Translations under genes and position numbers: made by a program | The notes under the pieces: model-generated | What the model was told of the DNA's origin: nothing | Databases searched by the model: none | Seen by the model: only the letters and a program-made list of their open reading frames with translations | Shown: positions 16,846-25,066 of the stretch, piece after piece | How the letters are laid out: each line of letters starts with the position of its first letter | Position numbering within the stretch: the first letter of the stretch is position 1 | Assembly: GCA_947259315.1 (NCBI GenBank) | Contig: CAMYLR010000019.1 | Coordinates: 1-64,000, forward strand | Length of the DNA: 64,000 nt | Origin: an uncultured Gemmatimonadales bacterium | GTDB lineage: Bacteria > Gemmatimonadota > Gemmatimonadetes > JACCXV01 > JAHWKZ01 | Reading direction: 5' to 3'

Positions 16846-18657
16846 ATGGCACTCGATTCCCACGCCGTCTCCTCACCGGTTCAATGGCTCGAGTGGGGGC
16901 CCGAAGCGTTCTCGCGCGCACGCCGCGAGGACAAGCCGATACTGCTTCGCATCTCGGCGATGTGGTGTCACTGGTGCCACGTGATGGACGACACGACCGA
17001 CGCCGACCCTGAAGTCGCCCGGCGAGTGAACGAGTGGTTCGTCCCGGTACGAGTCGACAACGACGAGCGACCCGATGTCAACGACCGCTACAACCTGGGC
17101 GGCTGGCCAACAACCGCTTTCCTGACCCCTGACGGCGAGCTGATCACCGGCGGCACGTACTTCCCAGCGGCTCAGTTCAGCGACATTCTCGAGCGCGTCC
17201 ACCGTGGTTGGGTCGACGACCGCGAAGCCGTTGACGCGGCCGTCGAGAACGTCCGCGAACGACGCGCCGCGGCCCTCGTGGAACGTTCCAGCCCAGGCGC
17301 TTTCGACGCACAATTTCTCACAACGGTCGTCGAGTCGGTTCTCGATGCCTTCGATTGGCGACACGGCGGGTTTGGAACCCAACCAAAGTTCCCACACCCC
17401 GAAGCAGTGCGACTTCTGCTGCACGCGCATCACGGCAGTGGTGCCGATGCACCGTTGGAGGCGGCCGAGAAGACGCTGGTCGCAATGCGTGACGCCGGCG
17501 TGTCAGCGAGTCGTGCATACGGACTTTACGATCACGTGGCTGGCGGTTTCTTCCGATACTCGACGACTCGTGATTGGAGTGAGCCTCACTTCGAGAAGAT
17601 GGCCGAAGACAACGCGCGGCTGGCGATGGCTTACCTCGACGCCTACCGATTGACCGGCGAGGAGCGGTTCGCTGAGACCGTTCGTGGGATCCTCTCGTTT
17701 GTACTCGAGACACTGAGTCACCGCGAGGGCGGTGCGTTCGGAAGCCAAGATGCGGACGGGGAGGCCGAGTACTACGGACTCGAGCTTAGTGAACGCGCCA
17801 AGCTCCCAACGCCCATCATCGACCATCGTCTCTACACCAACTGGAACGGGATGATGGTAGTCGCCGCATCCGAGGCCGCAGCGGTCCTCGACTGGCCTGA
17901 GCTTGCCGCGTGGTGCGAGCTCACAGTCGAACGGTTGACGTCCAGGTTATCCACACCCGACGGCGCCATGCGGCACGTCTTGCGTCCCCCGTACGGCGAC
18001 GACGGAATCGATGTGGCTGCGCCATTGCTGCTGACCGATCAGGCGTGGTGGCTGGCGGCCCAGTTGGCAGCTTACCAGAGGACCGGCGATCGCAGCCATT
18101 TCAGGCGTGCGGAGGACTTGGCGAATGTGATCGAACGCAATTTCTTCGACGCTCAGCGTGGAGCGTGCCGGGACCGATCATTCGACGCTCGCGTCGACGG
18201 AATCCTCGACCAACCGCACTATCCGGTGACCGATAACGCCGCGGTCGCGACCGGCTTTGCGGCTTTGACTGCGCTGGGCGGTGACGAGCGATGGCGCGAG
18301 CGGGCAGAGTCGATCATTCAGGCGCTCGCCGGAGAGGCGGCGGGTTTCGGCCTGCTCGGCGCCAGCCTCGCGCTGGCGGCGATCGACGTCATGGACATGC
18401 CGGTCCAGATCCACCTGGTCGGGTCAACCCAAGACCAGGAGTTGCGGGCATTGTCGAGGGTCGCCTGGCGCCACTATATGCCATCACGGGTAACGGAGAT
18501 CCTCGACCCGAGCCGTCAACAGGCCCGGTTGGAGGCGCTCGGTTATCCGCTCGAGGGCGAACCGCGAGCCTATGTCTGCGTGGGGGATCGATGTTTGGAA
18601 CCCGTGACCGAGCCGGACGCCTTAGAACGCCAACTACAGAGTATCGGGCGGCGGTAA
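16846..18657 (+). CDS. Thioredoxin-domain protein, DUF255 / YyaL family
   Basis: About 603 residues from the ATG at 16846, chosen because GGAG lies 5 bases upstream; the frame is open from 16789. The N-terminal thioredoxin-like domain has MWCHWCHVMDD with a CxxC motif, and GGWPTTAFLTPDG with cis-proline. The rest is an alpha/alpha-barrel resembling N-acylglucosamine epimerases or glycosidases (KFPHPEAVRLLL, YDHVAGGFFRYS, EKMAEDNARLAMAYLDAY, DGEAEYY). The family (SPATA20/YyaL) is widespread and poorly characterised; redox or sugar-related roles are proposed. The C-terminus is about 80 residues shorter than many members. Confidence 0.88.
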   Translation: MALDSHAVSSPVQWLEWGPEAFSRARREDKPILLRISAMWCHWCHVMDDTTDADPEVARRVNEWFVPVRVDNDERPDVNDRYNLGGWPTTAFLTPDGELITGGTYFPAAQFSDILERVHRGWVDDREAVDAAVENVRERRAAALVERSSPGAFDAQFLTTVVESVLDAFDWRHGGFGTQPKFPHPEAVRLLLHAHHGSGADAPLEAAEKTLVAMRDAGVSASRAYGLYDHVAGGFFRYSTTRDWSEPHFEKMAEDNARLAMAYLDAYRLTGEERFAETVRGILSFVLETLSHREGGAFGSQDADGEAEYYGLELSERAKLPTPIIDHRLYTNWNGMMVVAASEAAAVLDWPELAAWCELTVERLTSRLSTPDGAMRHVLRPPYGDDGIDVAAPLLLTDQAWWLAAQLAAYQRTGDRSHFRRAEDLANVIERNFFDAQRGACRDRSFDARVDGILDQPHYPVTDNAAVATGFAALTALGGDERWRERAESIIQALAGEAAGFGLLGASLALAAIDVMDMPVQIHLVGSTQDQELRALSRVAWRHYMPSRVTEILDPSRQQARLEALGYPLEGEPRAYVCVGDRCLEPVTEPDALERQLQSIGRR

Positions 18658-18665
18658 GCTAGCTA

Positions 18666-19403
18666 TCAGGGACTCTGGCGCGCGGAATCGAACGTCAGCG
18701 TGGCACTCGGGGCATCGTTTCCGAGCCGATCGGTGATCGTCGCTTCGAGTGTGTGTACGCCCGCTGGCAACGGCACCCCGGGCGGCGGAAGCGGCAATGT
18801 CGTCTCACGTTCTCCTGCTCCGACCCAAGAGGCGAGATGGAAAATCGCCCCTTGGGCAGTGATCAGCCTAAAGCGAAGCGCAGCCAAGTCCAGACCGAAC
18901 CCCGCGCGGTCAGCGTAGTGTGCTTTGACGCCTCCCGCAGTGCGCTCCAACGTTAAGGACGGCGGCGCAAACATCTTCTGCGTGGGACTTGGATCGACAC
19001 CGAGCCGAGCGACGATGATATGAGCCGCACCGGTCATTCGGTGCGCCGCGGCACCGTTGAGGCCGAACGTCAAACGACCTTCGCGCGGTGCGGCCCAGAC
19101 GATCGGCTCGACGGGCCAAGCGAACCGGGCGCCATTCTGGAACCGGGCGATCACCTCGCCAGCCTGTGCCTCGGGGACCGGCAGCGACGCGGCTCGGGGC
19201 CGGGCGACCCGAACGTGATTCTCAACCCAGACCACCAACCGCTCACCACTTGAGAGCGCGACCCCTGGTTCCGTTCCGTCGGCTTGAATGCGCAATGTGT
19301 CGGTCGGAAGGTCGGGCGGAATCGACTGCGAATGCGCGGGGGACGGCCAGCTACTGGCGAGCATCACCAACGTCACAAGTAGCAACAGGCGGGTGCGGTT
19401 CAC
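18666..19403 (-). CDS. Predicted secreted protein of unknown function
   Basis: 245 residues with a clear signal peptide (RTRLLLLVTLVMLASSWPSPAHSQ split at about residue 25, AHS-QS). The mature part is all beta-like, with repeated strand patterns and no cysteine, and ends with an HTLEATITDRLGN segment that resembles an Ig-like/cadherin-type strand. I recognise no enzyme motif. It starts inside the stop of the ureohydrolase gene (ATGA, 19400-19403), so the two are probably translated together. Convergent with the DUF255 gene with an 8-base gap. Confidence 0.75.
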   Translation of the reverse strand: MNRTRLLLLVTLVMLASSWPSPAHSQSIPPDLPTDTLRIQADGTEPGVALSSGERLVVWVENHVRVARPRAASLPVPEAQAGEVIARFQNGARFAWPVEPIVWAAPREGRLTFGLNGAAAHRMTGAAHIIVARLGVDPSPTQKMFAPPSLTLERTAGGVKAHYADRAGFGLDLAALRFRLITAQGAIFHLASWVGAGERETTLPLPPPGVPLPAGVHTLEATITDRLGNDAPSATLTFDSARQSP

Positions 19404-20401
19404 CCGGACTTATCGCTCACGACTGGCCAGCGCGCCGACGCGATCGCCAGGAACGCCCGTGCGGCCACCTGTGCCGTCTCGTCGCCCCAGTCCCATCGTG
19501 GCGAGAGCTCCATGATGTCACCACCGGAAAAATTGGGCGACGACGCCCACATTTCCAGCGCGTGAAGAACCTCTGCTACAGACAACCCACCCGGCCCGGC
19601 CGCGCTCGTCCCCGGCGCTTGAGCCTGGTCGATGACGTCCAGATCAACCGAAACGTACAGGCAATCGGCACACAGCGAGGCACGCTCGAGCGCCTCCTCA
19701 GCGACCTGAGCGATTCCGCGTGCGCGAACCGTCGCGACATCGTAGACGCCCACGCCCCGCTCCTCGCACCACGCGCGATGGACGGCCGAGTTGGCAAAGG
19801 GTCGGATACCGATTTGTATCAGTTGCCCGGGAGAGAGCGCCTCCAGCTCGAGAGCCCGCCGCATCGACGTACCGCTGGAGATCGAATCGCGGCTGTACGG
19901 CCGTACATCGTGATGAGCGTCCAAGCTGATCATACCCCAGTTCCCCCCCCGCGCTTCGACCAGCGCTCGGAACACGGGAAACGAGAGACTCTGATCGCCG
20001 CCGATCGCGATCAGGCAATCGACACGATCGAGCACGCCGGCCAGGACGTTCGCGACACGATCGTGGGCGTCTGCGACCGCGAGGGTCCGGAGATCGACAT
20101 CCCCGAGATCGGTTATCCTCGACCCCACCGGCCATTGGGAACTCCCTTGGTCGGCTGAGAACCGCGTCAACGCTGTCCGAAACGCATCCGGGCCGCGACG
20201 CGCACCCGGTCGGGTCGGAATCGCAGCATCAAAGGGAAGCCCGATGATCGCCGCCGCACACGGACCACCATCGTCGGGCTGGATGCGCTCCACCAACCTG
20301 CCGCCACCATCCGACGTGGGATAAAGCGCCCTCGGAGGCAGCAACAGAGATTGAAAACCAGCGCTGGTTCGGTCGCTACTCAAGATCGTGGACCTCGCCA
20401 T
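19400..20401 (-). CDS. Ureohydrolase: arginase/agmatinase/formimidoylglutamase family
   Basis: 333 residues. Manganese-binding motifs are all present: IAIGGDQSLSFP, SLDAHHDVRP and SVDLDVIDQAQAPGTSAAGPGGL; GARRGPDAF is near the N-terminus. The enzyme hydrolyses a guanidino or formimidoyl compound to urea or formamide. The DAHHDVR form and the PGTSAAGPGG loop fit the agmatinase/formimidoylglutamase side better than arginase, but substrate is not decided by sequence. Glutamate dehydrogenase is 3 kb away and no hut or spe gene is adjacent. ATG start at 20401; the downstream secreted-protein gene overlaps by 4 bases. Confidence 0.85.
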   Translation of the reverse strand: MARSTILSSDRTSAGFQSLLLPPRALYPTSDGGGRLVERIQPDDGGPCAAAIIGLPFDAAIPTRPGARRGPDAFRTALTRFSADQGSSQWPVGSRITDLGDVDLRTLAVADAHDRVANVLAGVLDRVDCLIAIGGDQSLSFPVFRALVEARGGNWGMISLDAHHDVRPYSRDSISSGTSMRRALELEALSPGQLIQIGIRPFANSAVHRAWCEERGVGVYDVATVRARGIAQVAEEALERASLCADCLYVSVDLDVIDQAQAPGTSAAGPGGLSVAEVLHALEMWASSPNFSGGDIMELSPRWDWGDETAQVAARAFLAIASARWPVVSDKSG

Positions 20402-20445
20402 CGACGGGCTGGATTACCAGGCTCGACTCCATGCGTCGTCCAGCG

Positions 20446-20474
20446 GGAAGCGGCCCAACGTCTGCCGCGCTTCC
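20446..20474 (-). terminator. Hairpin after rpoD (possible terminator)
   Basis: GGAAGCGGC (20446-20454) and GCCGCGCTTCC (20464-20474) form a stem with a two-base bulge and a 9-base loop, 33 bases past the rpoD stop. No U-tract follows, so termination would need help. Confidence 0.35.
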
Positions 20475-20506
20475 GACGCGACGTGGTAAACCGCGGGGTA
20501 GCGCGC

Positions 20507-21370
20507 TCAGACGGTAAACGACTCCAGCGTCTCGGATCGCGAACGGTGGCGCAGCCTGTCGAGCGCTTTTTCCTTGATCTGACGGACCCGCTCACGGGTG
20601 ATACCAAGCACCGATCCGATCTCCTCCAGGGTCATCGCCTCGTGGTTGTCGAGCCCGTAGTAGAGTCGGAGGATCTTGGCCTCACGGGGCTTGAGCGAAC
20701 CGAGTGACCGCTGGATCGCCCTGCGGCGCGCGCTCTCCGCCGCGTTGTCATCGGGCAGCGGGCTGTATTCGTCGGGCAGGTAGTCCAACAACTTGTTGTC
20801 TTCGCCCGGCGTCAGCGGCGCGTCCAAAGACAGGTGCGCCTGCGAGATCGACATCGTCTTGCGAACCTCCTCGATCGAGATGTCCATCCCGCGAGCGATC
20901 TCCTCGGCCGACGGCTCTCGGCCGAGCTCCTGAAGCAGCGCGTTCGAACGCCGACCGATTCGATGCAACGTTCCGGCACGATTCAGCGGCACACGAACGA
21001 TTCGCGATTGCTCGGCGAGCGCCTGCAGAATCGCCTGCCGGATCCACCACACCGCATACGAGATGAACTTGATGCCCTTCGTCTCGTCAAACTTGTGGGC
21101 GGCACGGATGAGTCCGACGTTGCCCTCGTTGATCAAGTCGGCCAACGAGACGCCTTGGTTCTGGTACTTCTTGGCCACGCTTACGACGAACCTGAGATTG
21201 GAGCGACAGAGTGTCTCCATCGCTTCCTGGTCGCCTTCTCGGATGCGGCTCGCGAGCCGCGCTTCCTCGTCGCGAGTGATCAGCGGATAACGGCTGATCT
21301 CTCTCAGGTACAAGTCGAGAGACCCCTCGTCAAAGGCGGTCTGCTTAGATGCGTTCAGTGCCATAGCCAT
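20507..21370 (-). CDS. rpoD: Primary-type sigma-70 factor (short RpoD)
   Basis: 287 residues. Region 1.2 (LDLYLREISRYPLITRDEE), region 2 (NLRFVVSVAKKYQNQG, LINEGNVGLIRAAHKFDET, FISYAVWWIRQAILQALAEQ), region 3 and region 4 (EIGSVLGITRERVRQIKEKAL) are all intact. Region 1.1 and the long non-conserved insert of proteobacterial RpoD are absent, as in the compact RpoD of Bacteroidota and relatives. It should direct housekeeping transcription. A near-consensus promoter lies upstream (TGGACA, 18 bases, TATAAT). A second in-frame ATG two codons in (21364) is possible. The gene stands alone between lepB and the ureohydrolase, all on the minus strand. Confidence 0.93.
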   Translation of the reverse strand: MAMALNASKQTAFDEGSLDLYLREISRYPLITRDEEARLASRIREGDQEAMETLCRSNLRFVVSVAKKYQNQGVSLADLINEGNVGLIRAAHKFDETKGIKFISYAVWWIRQAILQALAEQSRIVRVPLNRAGTLHRIGRRSNALLQELGREPSAEEIARGMDISIEEVRKTMSISQAHLSLDAPLTPGEDNKLLDYLPDEYSPLPDDNAAESARRRAIQRSLGSLKPREAKILRLYYGLDNHEAMTLEEIGSVLGITRERVRQIKEKALDRLRHRSRSETLESFTV

Positions 21371-21443
21371 ACAGGTCCCGGTCTCCCTGAGTCTATGGAT
21401 TGTGGAAGGGGCGCGTGGTGCGCCTGTGAGTAGATGTGGAGCG

Positions 21444-21473
21444 ATTATACCATAAGAAACCCGAAGATGTCCA
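21444..21473 (-). promoter_or_regulatory. Sigma-70 promoter for rpoD
   Basis: On the minus strand, TGGACA (21473-21468), an 18-base spacer and a perfect TATAAT (21449-21444). It lies between the lepB stop (21478) and the rpoD ATG, giving a leader of about 65 bases. Confidence 0.65.
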
Positions 21474-21477
21474 GGAA

Positions 21478-22236
21478 CTACCGGATCAGATCACCAATGC
21501 GACCAAACCGGATTTCGTCGACCCAGGGGATTGGACCGGCCGATTCTTTGGAGAAGTACACGATTAGCGGCTGACCTTTGATCGCCTCCTGCGGGACAAA
21601 ACCCCAATATCGGCTGTCCGCAGAGTTGTCGCGGTTGTCGCCCATGACGAAGTAACTAGCGGGCGGAACCACGATCGGTCCCCAATTGTCCCGCGACGGC
21701 CGGTATGTATCGGAGTCGACCTCGGGCGTGAGGAATCCGCGCTGCCAAGCGAACTGCGGGCGATACTGGTCATCCAGCCCATCGACGTGTCGTGCGTAGG
21801 GCTCGCGAAGGCTTTGGCCGTTGACGGTCAACACCTTGTTCCGCATTGACAGCGTGTCTCCGGGCATCCCCAACACCCGCTTCACGTAGTCGGGGTCCGG
21901 CTCGTACTCGTTGTAAGGATCGGGGTACACGAAGACCACGATATCGCCACGCCCAATCTCGCTGAACCCGGGTAACCGGTAGCCCGTGCCTGGTATCTGG
22001 GCGCCATACACGACCTTGTTGACGAGCAGAAAATCCCCGATCAGCAGGGTGTCCTCCATCGAGCCGGTGGGGATCTTGAACGCCTGGATCAGGAATGTGC
22101 GAATGACGATGAAGAGCACGAACGCCACCGCGATCGACTTCGCCCACTCCCACGCTCCCCGTCTCAATGATGACTCCGCCGGGGCCTGCGTGTAGCGCGT
22201 CTTCCCTTTTTTCTCTGCTCGTTTTGCCGGGCTCAA
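21478..22236 (-). CDS. lepB: Signal peptidase I
   Basis: 252 residues, inner-membrane serine/lysine peptidase that removes signal peptides of exported proteins. One N-terminal membrane helix (about 32-50), then PTGSMEDTL with catalytic Ser59, YVKRVLGMPGD with Lys119, and the C-terminal GDNRDNSADSRYWGFVP box E. The short basic N-terminus and single anchor resemble Gram-positive-style SipS topology more than the two-helix E. coli LepB. It begins 16 bases after the aldehyde dehydrogenase stop and may share its transcript. Confidence 0.94.
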   Translation of the reverse strand: MSPAKRAEKKGKTRYTQAPAESSLRRGAWEWAKSIAVAFVLFIVIRTFLIQAFKIPTGSMEDTLLIGDFLLVNKVVYGAQIPGTGYRLPGFSEIGRGDIVVFVYPDPYNEYEPDPDYVKRVLGMPGDTLSMRNKVLTVNGQSLREPYARHVDGLDDQYRPQFAWQRGFLTPEVDSDTYRPSRDNWGPIVVPPASYFVMGDNRDNSADSRYWGFVPQEAIKGQPLIVYFSKESAGPIPWVDEIRFGRIGDLIR

Positions 22237-22252
22237 GGCTGCGGTCCTCTAC

Positions 22253-23764
22253 TCATGGTTGAAGAGATCGCGAAAATGTGTCATGTGTCGACTGAGCGCG
22301 CTGCAATTGCCCGCTATAATCGACGTAGACGGTCTTCAAATCGCAAAAAAAATCATACACTGGCCAGCCACCCTCGCGGTGGCCATTGCCGGTGTCCTTT
22401 ACCCCACCGAACGGATAATGAGCCTCAGCCCCGATCGTGGGGCTATTGACGTATGTGATCCCGGCGTCGACACGTTCGATCACCTGGAACGCCGCGTTGA
22501 CGTCCCGGGTGTAGATCGATGACGAGAGCCCATACCGGACGTCGTTCATCACCTCGACCCCGTGCTCCAGGTTCTCGACCCTGATAACGGATAGCACAGG
22601 CCCAAAGATTTCTTCCTGCGCGATCCGCATATCGGTTTCCACGCCGGTGAAGATCGTCGGCCGGTAGAACCAGCCCCTGGCGAGCTCCTTGTCCGCCGGG
22701 ATCTCCCCACCTGTCCGCAAGGTCGCACCGTCCTCGGCGCCAATGCGCACGTACTTGGCGACTTTGTCCCGAGCTTCTTCGTTGATCAATGGCCCTACGT
22801 CTGTGCCCTGCTTGCGACCATCTCCGAGCACCAGCGCCTCGGCCCGCCGCACTAACTCGTCGACGAACTCATCGTGAACACCCGCCTGGAGCAACAAACG
22901 ACTGGTCGCGGTGCAGCGTTGGCCGGTCGTTCCGAACGCGCCCCAAAGGACCCCTTCCAGGGCCAGCTCGACATCCGCGTCGTCAAGCACTAGCTGGGCG
23001 TTCTTGCCGCCCATCTCGAGCGAGACCGGCTTGGCTTGCTCACCACAAGCGGCCGCGATTTTGCACCCCACCGCCGTCGAGCCGGTGAACGAGATGCCGG
23101 TCACCCACCGATGGGTCGTCAACGGGGCGCCGGCTTCTGGCCCGAAGCCAGTAACCAGTTGCATGACGTTCTCGGGTAACCCCGCCTCGAGCAGGATCTC
23201 GACGAACTTGACCGCCGACCATGGAGTGTCCTCAGCGGGCTTCCAGACGACCGAGTCTCCGCACACCAAGGCCGGAAAGATCTTCCAGCTCGGTACGGCG
23301 ATCGGGAAGTTCCATGGCGTGATAATCCCGAAGACGCCAGCCGGGCGGCGAATCGAAAAACCCATCTTCTGTGGTAGCTCCGAAGGAGCGGTGTGGCCGA
23401 AGAGCCGCCGCCCCTCGCTGGCCGCATAGTAAGCTGTATCGATCGCTTCCTGGACATCACCTCGGGTCTCAACCAGCGGTTTGCCCATCTCGCGTGTCAT
23501 TCCGTCCGCGAGCTCCTCCTTGCGCTCGGTCATCAGGTCCCCGGCCTGCCGGAGCACATCGCCCCGCACCGGAGCCGGAACGCGCGACCATTCGTCGAAC
23601 CCCGCCTTAGCAGCGACCACCGCCTCGTCGATATCCGCCGGTCCGCTCGCGGCAAACGTCCCGATCACGTCGCTGGTGTCTGCCGGATTCGTGTTTGGAA
23701 AATCCGTCCGGGTCGTGGCTTCGACCCATTTCCCGGCGATCAGATTGCGATACGTCTCACTCAT
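22253..23764 (-). CDS. Aldehyde dehydrogenase family protein
   Basis: 503 residues, full-length NAD(P)-dependent ALDH. Substrate-tunnel and cofactor segments: GIITPWNFPIAVPSWK, KPAEDTPWSA, GISFTGSTAVG; catalytic Glu250 in SLEMGGKN and Cys284 in GQRCTATS; PFGGVKDTGNG near the C-terminus. It oxidises an aldehyde to the acid in the cytosol. The overall look is close to 2-oxoglutarate semialdehyde or aminoadipate semialdehyde dehydrogenases, but substrate is open. Downstream lepB follows after 16 bases; upstream is a hotdog thioesterase on the same strand. Confidence 0.92.
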   Translation of the reverse strand: MSETYRNLIAGKWVEATTRTDFPNTNPADTSDVIGTFAASGPADIDEAVVAAKAGFDEWSRVPAPVRGDVLRQAGDLMTERKEELADGMTREMGKPLVETRGDVQEAIDTAYYAASEGRRLFGHTAPSELPQKMGFSIRRPAGVFGIITPWNFPIAVPSWKIFPALVCGDSVVWKPAEDTPWSAVKFVEILLEAGLPENVMQLVTGFGPEAGAPLTTHRWVTGISFTGSTAVGCKIAAACGEQAKPVSLEMGGKNAQLVLDDADVELALEGVLWGAFGTTGQRCTATSRLLLQAGVHDEFVDELVRRAEALVLGDGRKQGTDVGPLINEEARDKVAKYVRIGAEDGATLRTGGEIPADKELARGWFYRPTIFTGVETDMRIAQEEIFGPVLSVIRVENLEHGVEVMNDVRYGLSSSIYTRDVNAAFQVIERVDAGITYVNSPTIGAEAHYPFGGVKDTGNGHREGGWPVYDFFCDLKTVYVDYSGQLQRAQSTHDTFSRSLQP

Positions 23765-23813
23765 AGGCCCTTATAAGTATCCTGTGATCTGCGACCTCGC
23801 CATGCATCGGCTT

Positions 23814-24293
23814 TCAGTTCCGATCTCGCTCCCGGCGAAGTTGCGCGGCCTCCCACAGCGACTCTTCTTCCGGTGTTTCGCGTTTCAGCCCTGGCACGGC
23901 AGCCGGCCGGAAATCTTCGTCAATCGCCACAAATGTCAGCAGGCACGACGTGGTATGGCGCACCTCTCCCGTCAGCAGATCTTCGGCCTCTACCTGCACT
24001 CCGATCACCATCGATGTTCGACCCACCCAATGGACCGAGGCGCACAAGGTCACCAGATCACCAATGCGGATAGGTGAGCGAAAGTCGACCCGATCAATAG
24101 ATGCGGTGACCGCGTGCTTGCCCGCATGCCTAGCCGCCGCAACGTACGCCGCGTGGTCGACCTGACGGAGGATCCACCCACCGTGAACCGACCCGAAGAT
24201 GTTCCGCGATTGGGGTTCGGCGAAAACACTCATCTCGACGCGGCTAAAGGACACGGGTTTTGATCCGGCGCCGTGGTCAGACTGAACGCTCAT
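23814..24293 (-). CDS. Acyl-CoA thioesterase (hotdog fold, YciA/BACH type)
   Basis: About 159 residues from the ATG at 24293 (another ATG lies 3 bases upstream; the frame is open to 24332). Typical motifs: GSVHGGWILRQVDHAAYVAA with the catalytic acid region and helix, SIDRVDFRSPIRIGDLV, and the C-terminal strand HTTSCLLTFVAID. It hydrolyses acyl-CoA thioesters. Divergent from the uracil-DNA glycosylase gene with a 77-base gap; the aldehyde dehydrogenase lies 49 bases downstream. Confidence 0.88.
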   Translation of the reverse strand: MSVQSDHGAGSKPVSFSRVEMSVFAEPQSRNIFGSVHGGWILRQVDHAAYVAAARHAGKHAVTASIDRVDFRSPIRIGDLVTLCASVHWVGRTSMVIGVQVEAEDLLTGEVRHTTSCLLTFVAIDEDFRPAAVPGLKRETPEEESLWEAAQLRRERDRN

Positions 24294-24370
24294 CATGGCC
24301 GCAAATATCGCCGCTCGCCAGGCGATCTCCAACGGGTCGACGATCGACGCCAGGGCTAGGTTGCGATCGC

Positions 24371-25066
24371 ATGACGAGGTCGCTGGACGATGTGACGCTC
24401 GAAGTCACCGGTTGTCGCCGTTGTCCCCGGCTGGTGGCGTGGCGCGAGCGGGTGGCGCGACAGAAGCGATCAGCATTTGCCGACGAGGAATACTGGGGCC
24501 GGCCGGTGCCGGGCTGGGGAGATCCGAATGCGCGTTGTCTGTTGGTCGGCTTGGCCCCGGCCGCTCACGGCGCGAACCGGACCGGGCGCATGTTCACCGG
24601 CGACGAATCCGGTCGCTGGTTATATCGCGCGCTTCACCGCGCCGGTTTCGCCAGCCAACCGCAGTGCGAACATAAGGATGATGGCCTCACCCTTACCGAC
24701 TGCTTCATCACAGCCGTCGCCCGTTGTGCCCCACCCGCCAACCGGCTGAAACCGACCGAGCGCGACAATTGTCGCCCTTATCTCGAGGCTGAAATGAACG
24801 CACTCAACAATGTCCGCGTGGTGGTTACGCTAGGGCAGTACGCGTACGACCACGTCTTGCGGATCTACCGCGATCGGGGCGTCTCGGTGCCTGTCCCCAA
24901 ACCACGGTTCGCACACGGTGCCGAGGTCGAGTTGGGGGTTGACGAGCCAACGGTGATCGCCTCGTACCACCCCTCCCAACAGAACACTTTCACCGGCAAG
25001 CTCACCGAGCCGATGCTCGACGCGATATTTGAGCGCGTGCAAGGGATAATCGACGCTGGTCGCTAG
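24371..25066 (+). CDS. Uracil-DNA glycosylase, family 5 (UdgB-like)
   Basis: 231 residues from the ATG at 24371. It carries the iron-sulfur cysteines of family 4/5 enzymes (CRRCPR near residue 15, then CFITAVARC and a later cysteine in RDNCRPY). Active-site motif A is GLAPAAHGANRTGRMFTGD, with alanine/alanine rather than the catalytic acid of family 1, and motif B is HPSQQNTFTGK, both typical of family 5. It removes uracil and some deaminated bases from DNA. The stop shares the bases CTAG with the stop of the convergent response regulator gene. Confidence 0.88.
   Translation: MTRSLDDVTLEVTGCRRCPRLVAWRERVARQKRSAFADEEYWGRPVPGWGDPNARCLLVGLAPAAHGANRTGRMFTGDESGRWLYRALHRAGFASQPQCEHKDDGLTLTDCFITAVARCAPPANRLKPTERDNCRPYLEAEMNALNNVRVVVTLGQYAYDHVLRIYRDRGVSVPVPKPRFAHGAEVELGVDEPTVIASYHPSQQNTFTGKLTEPMLDAIFERVQGIIDAGR

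Noticed and set aside
19088-20158. Long plus-strand open frame opposite the ureohydrolase gene
   Set aside because: It is antisense to a gene with full catalytic motifs and has no recognisable family; long shadow frames are expected at this GC content.
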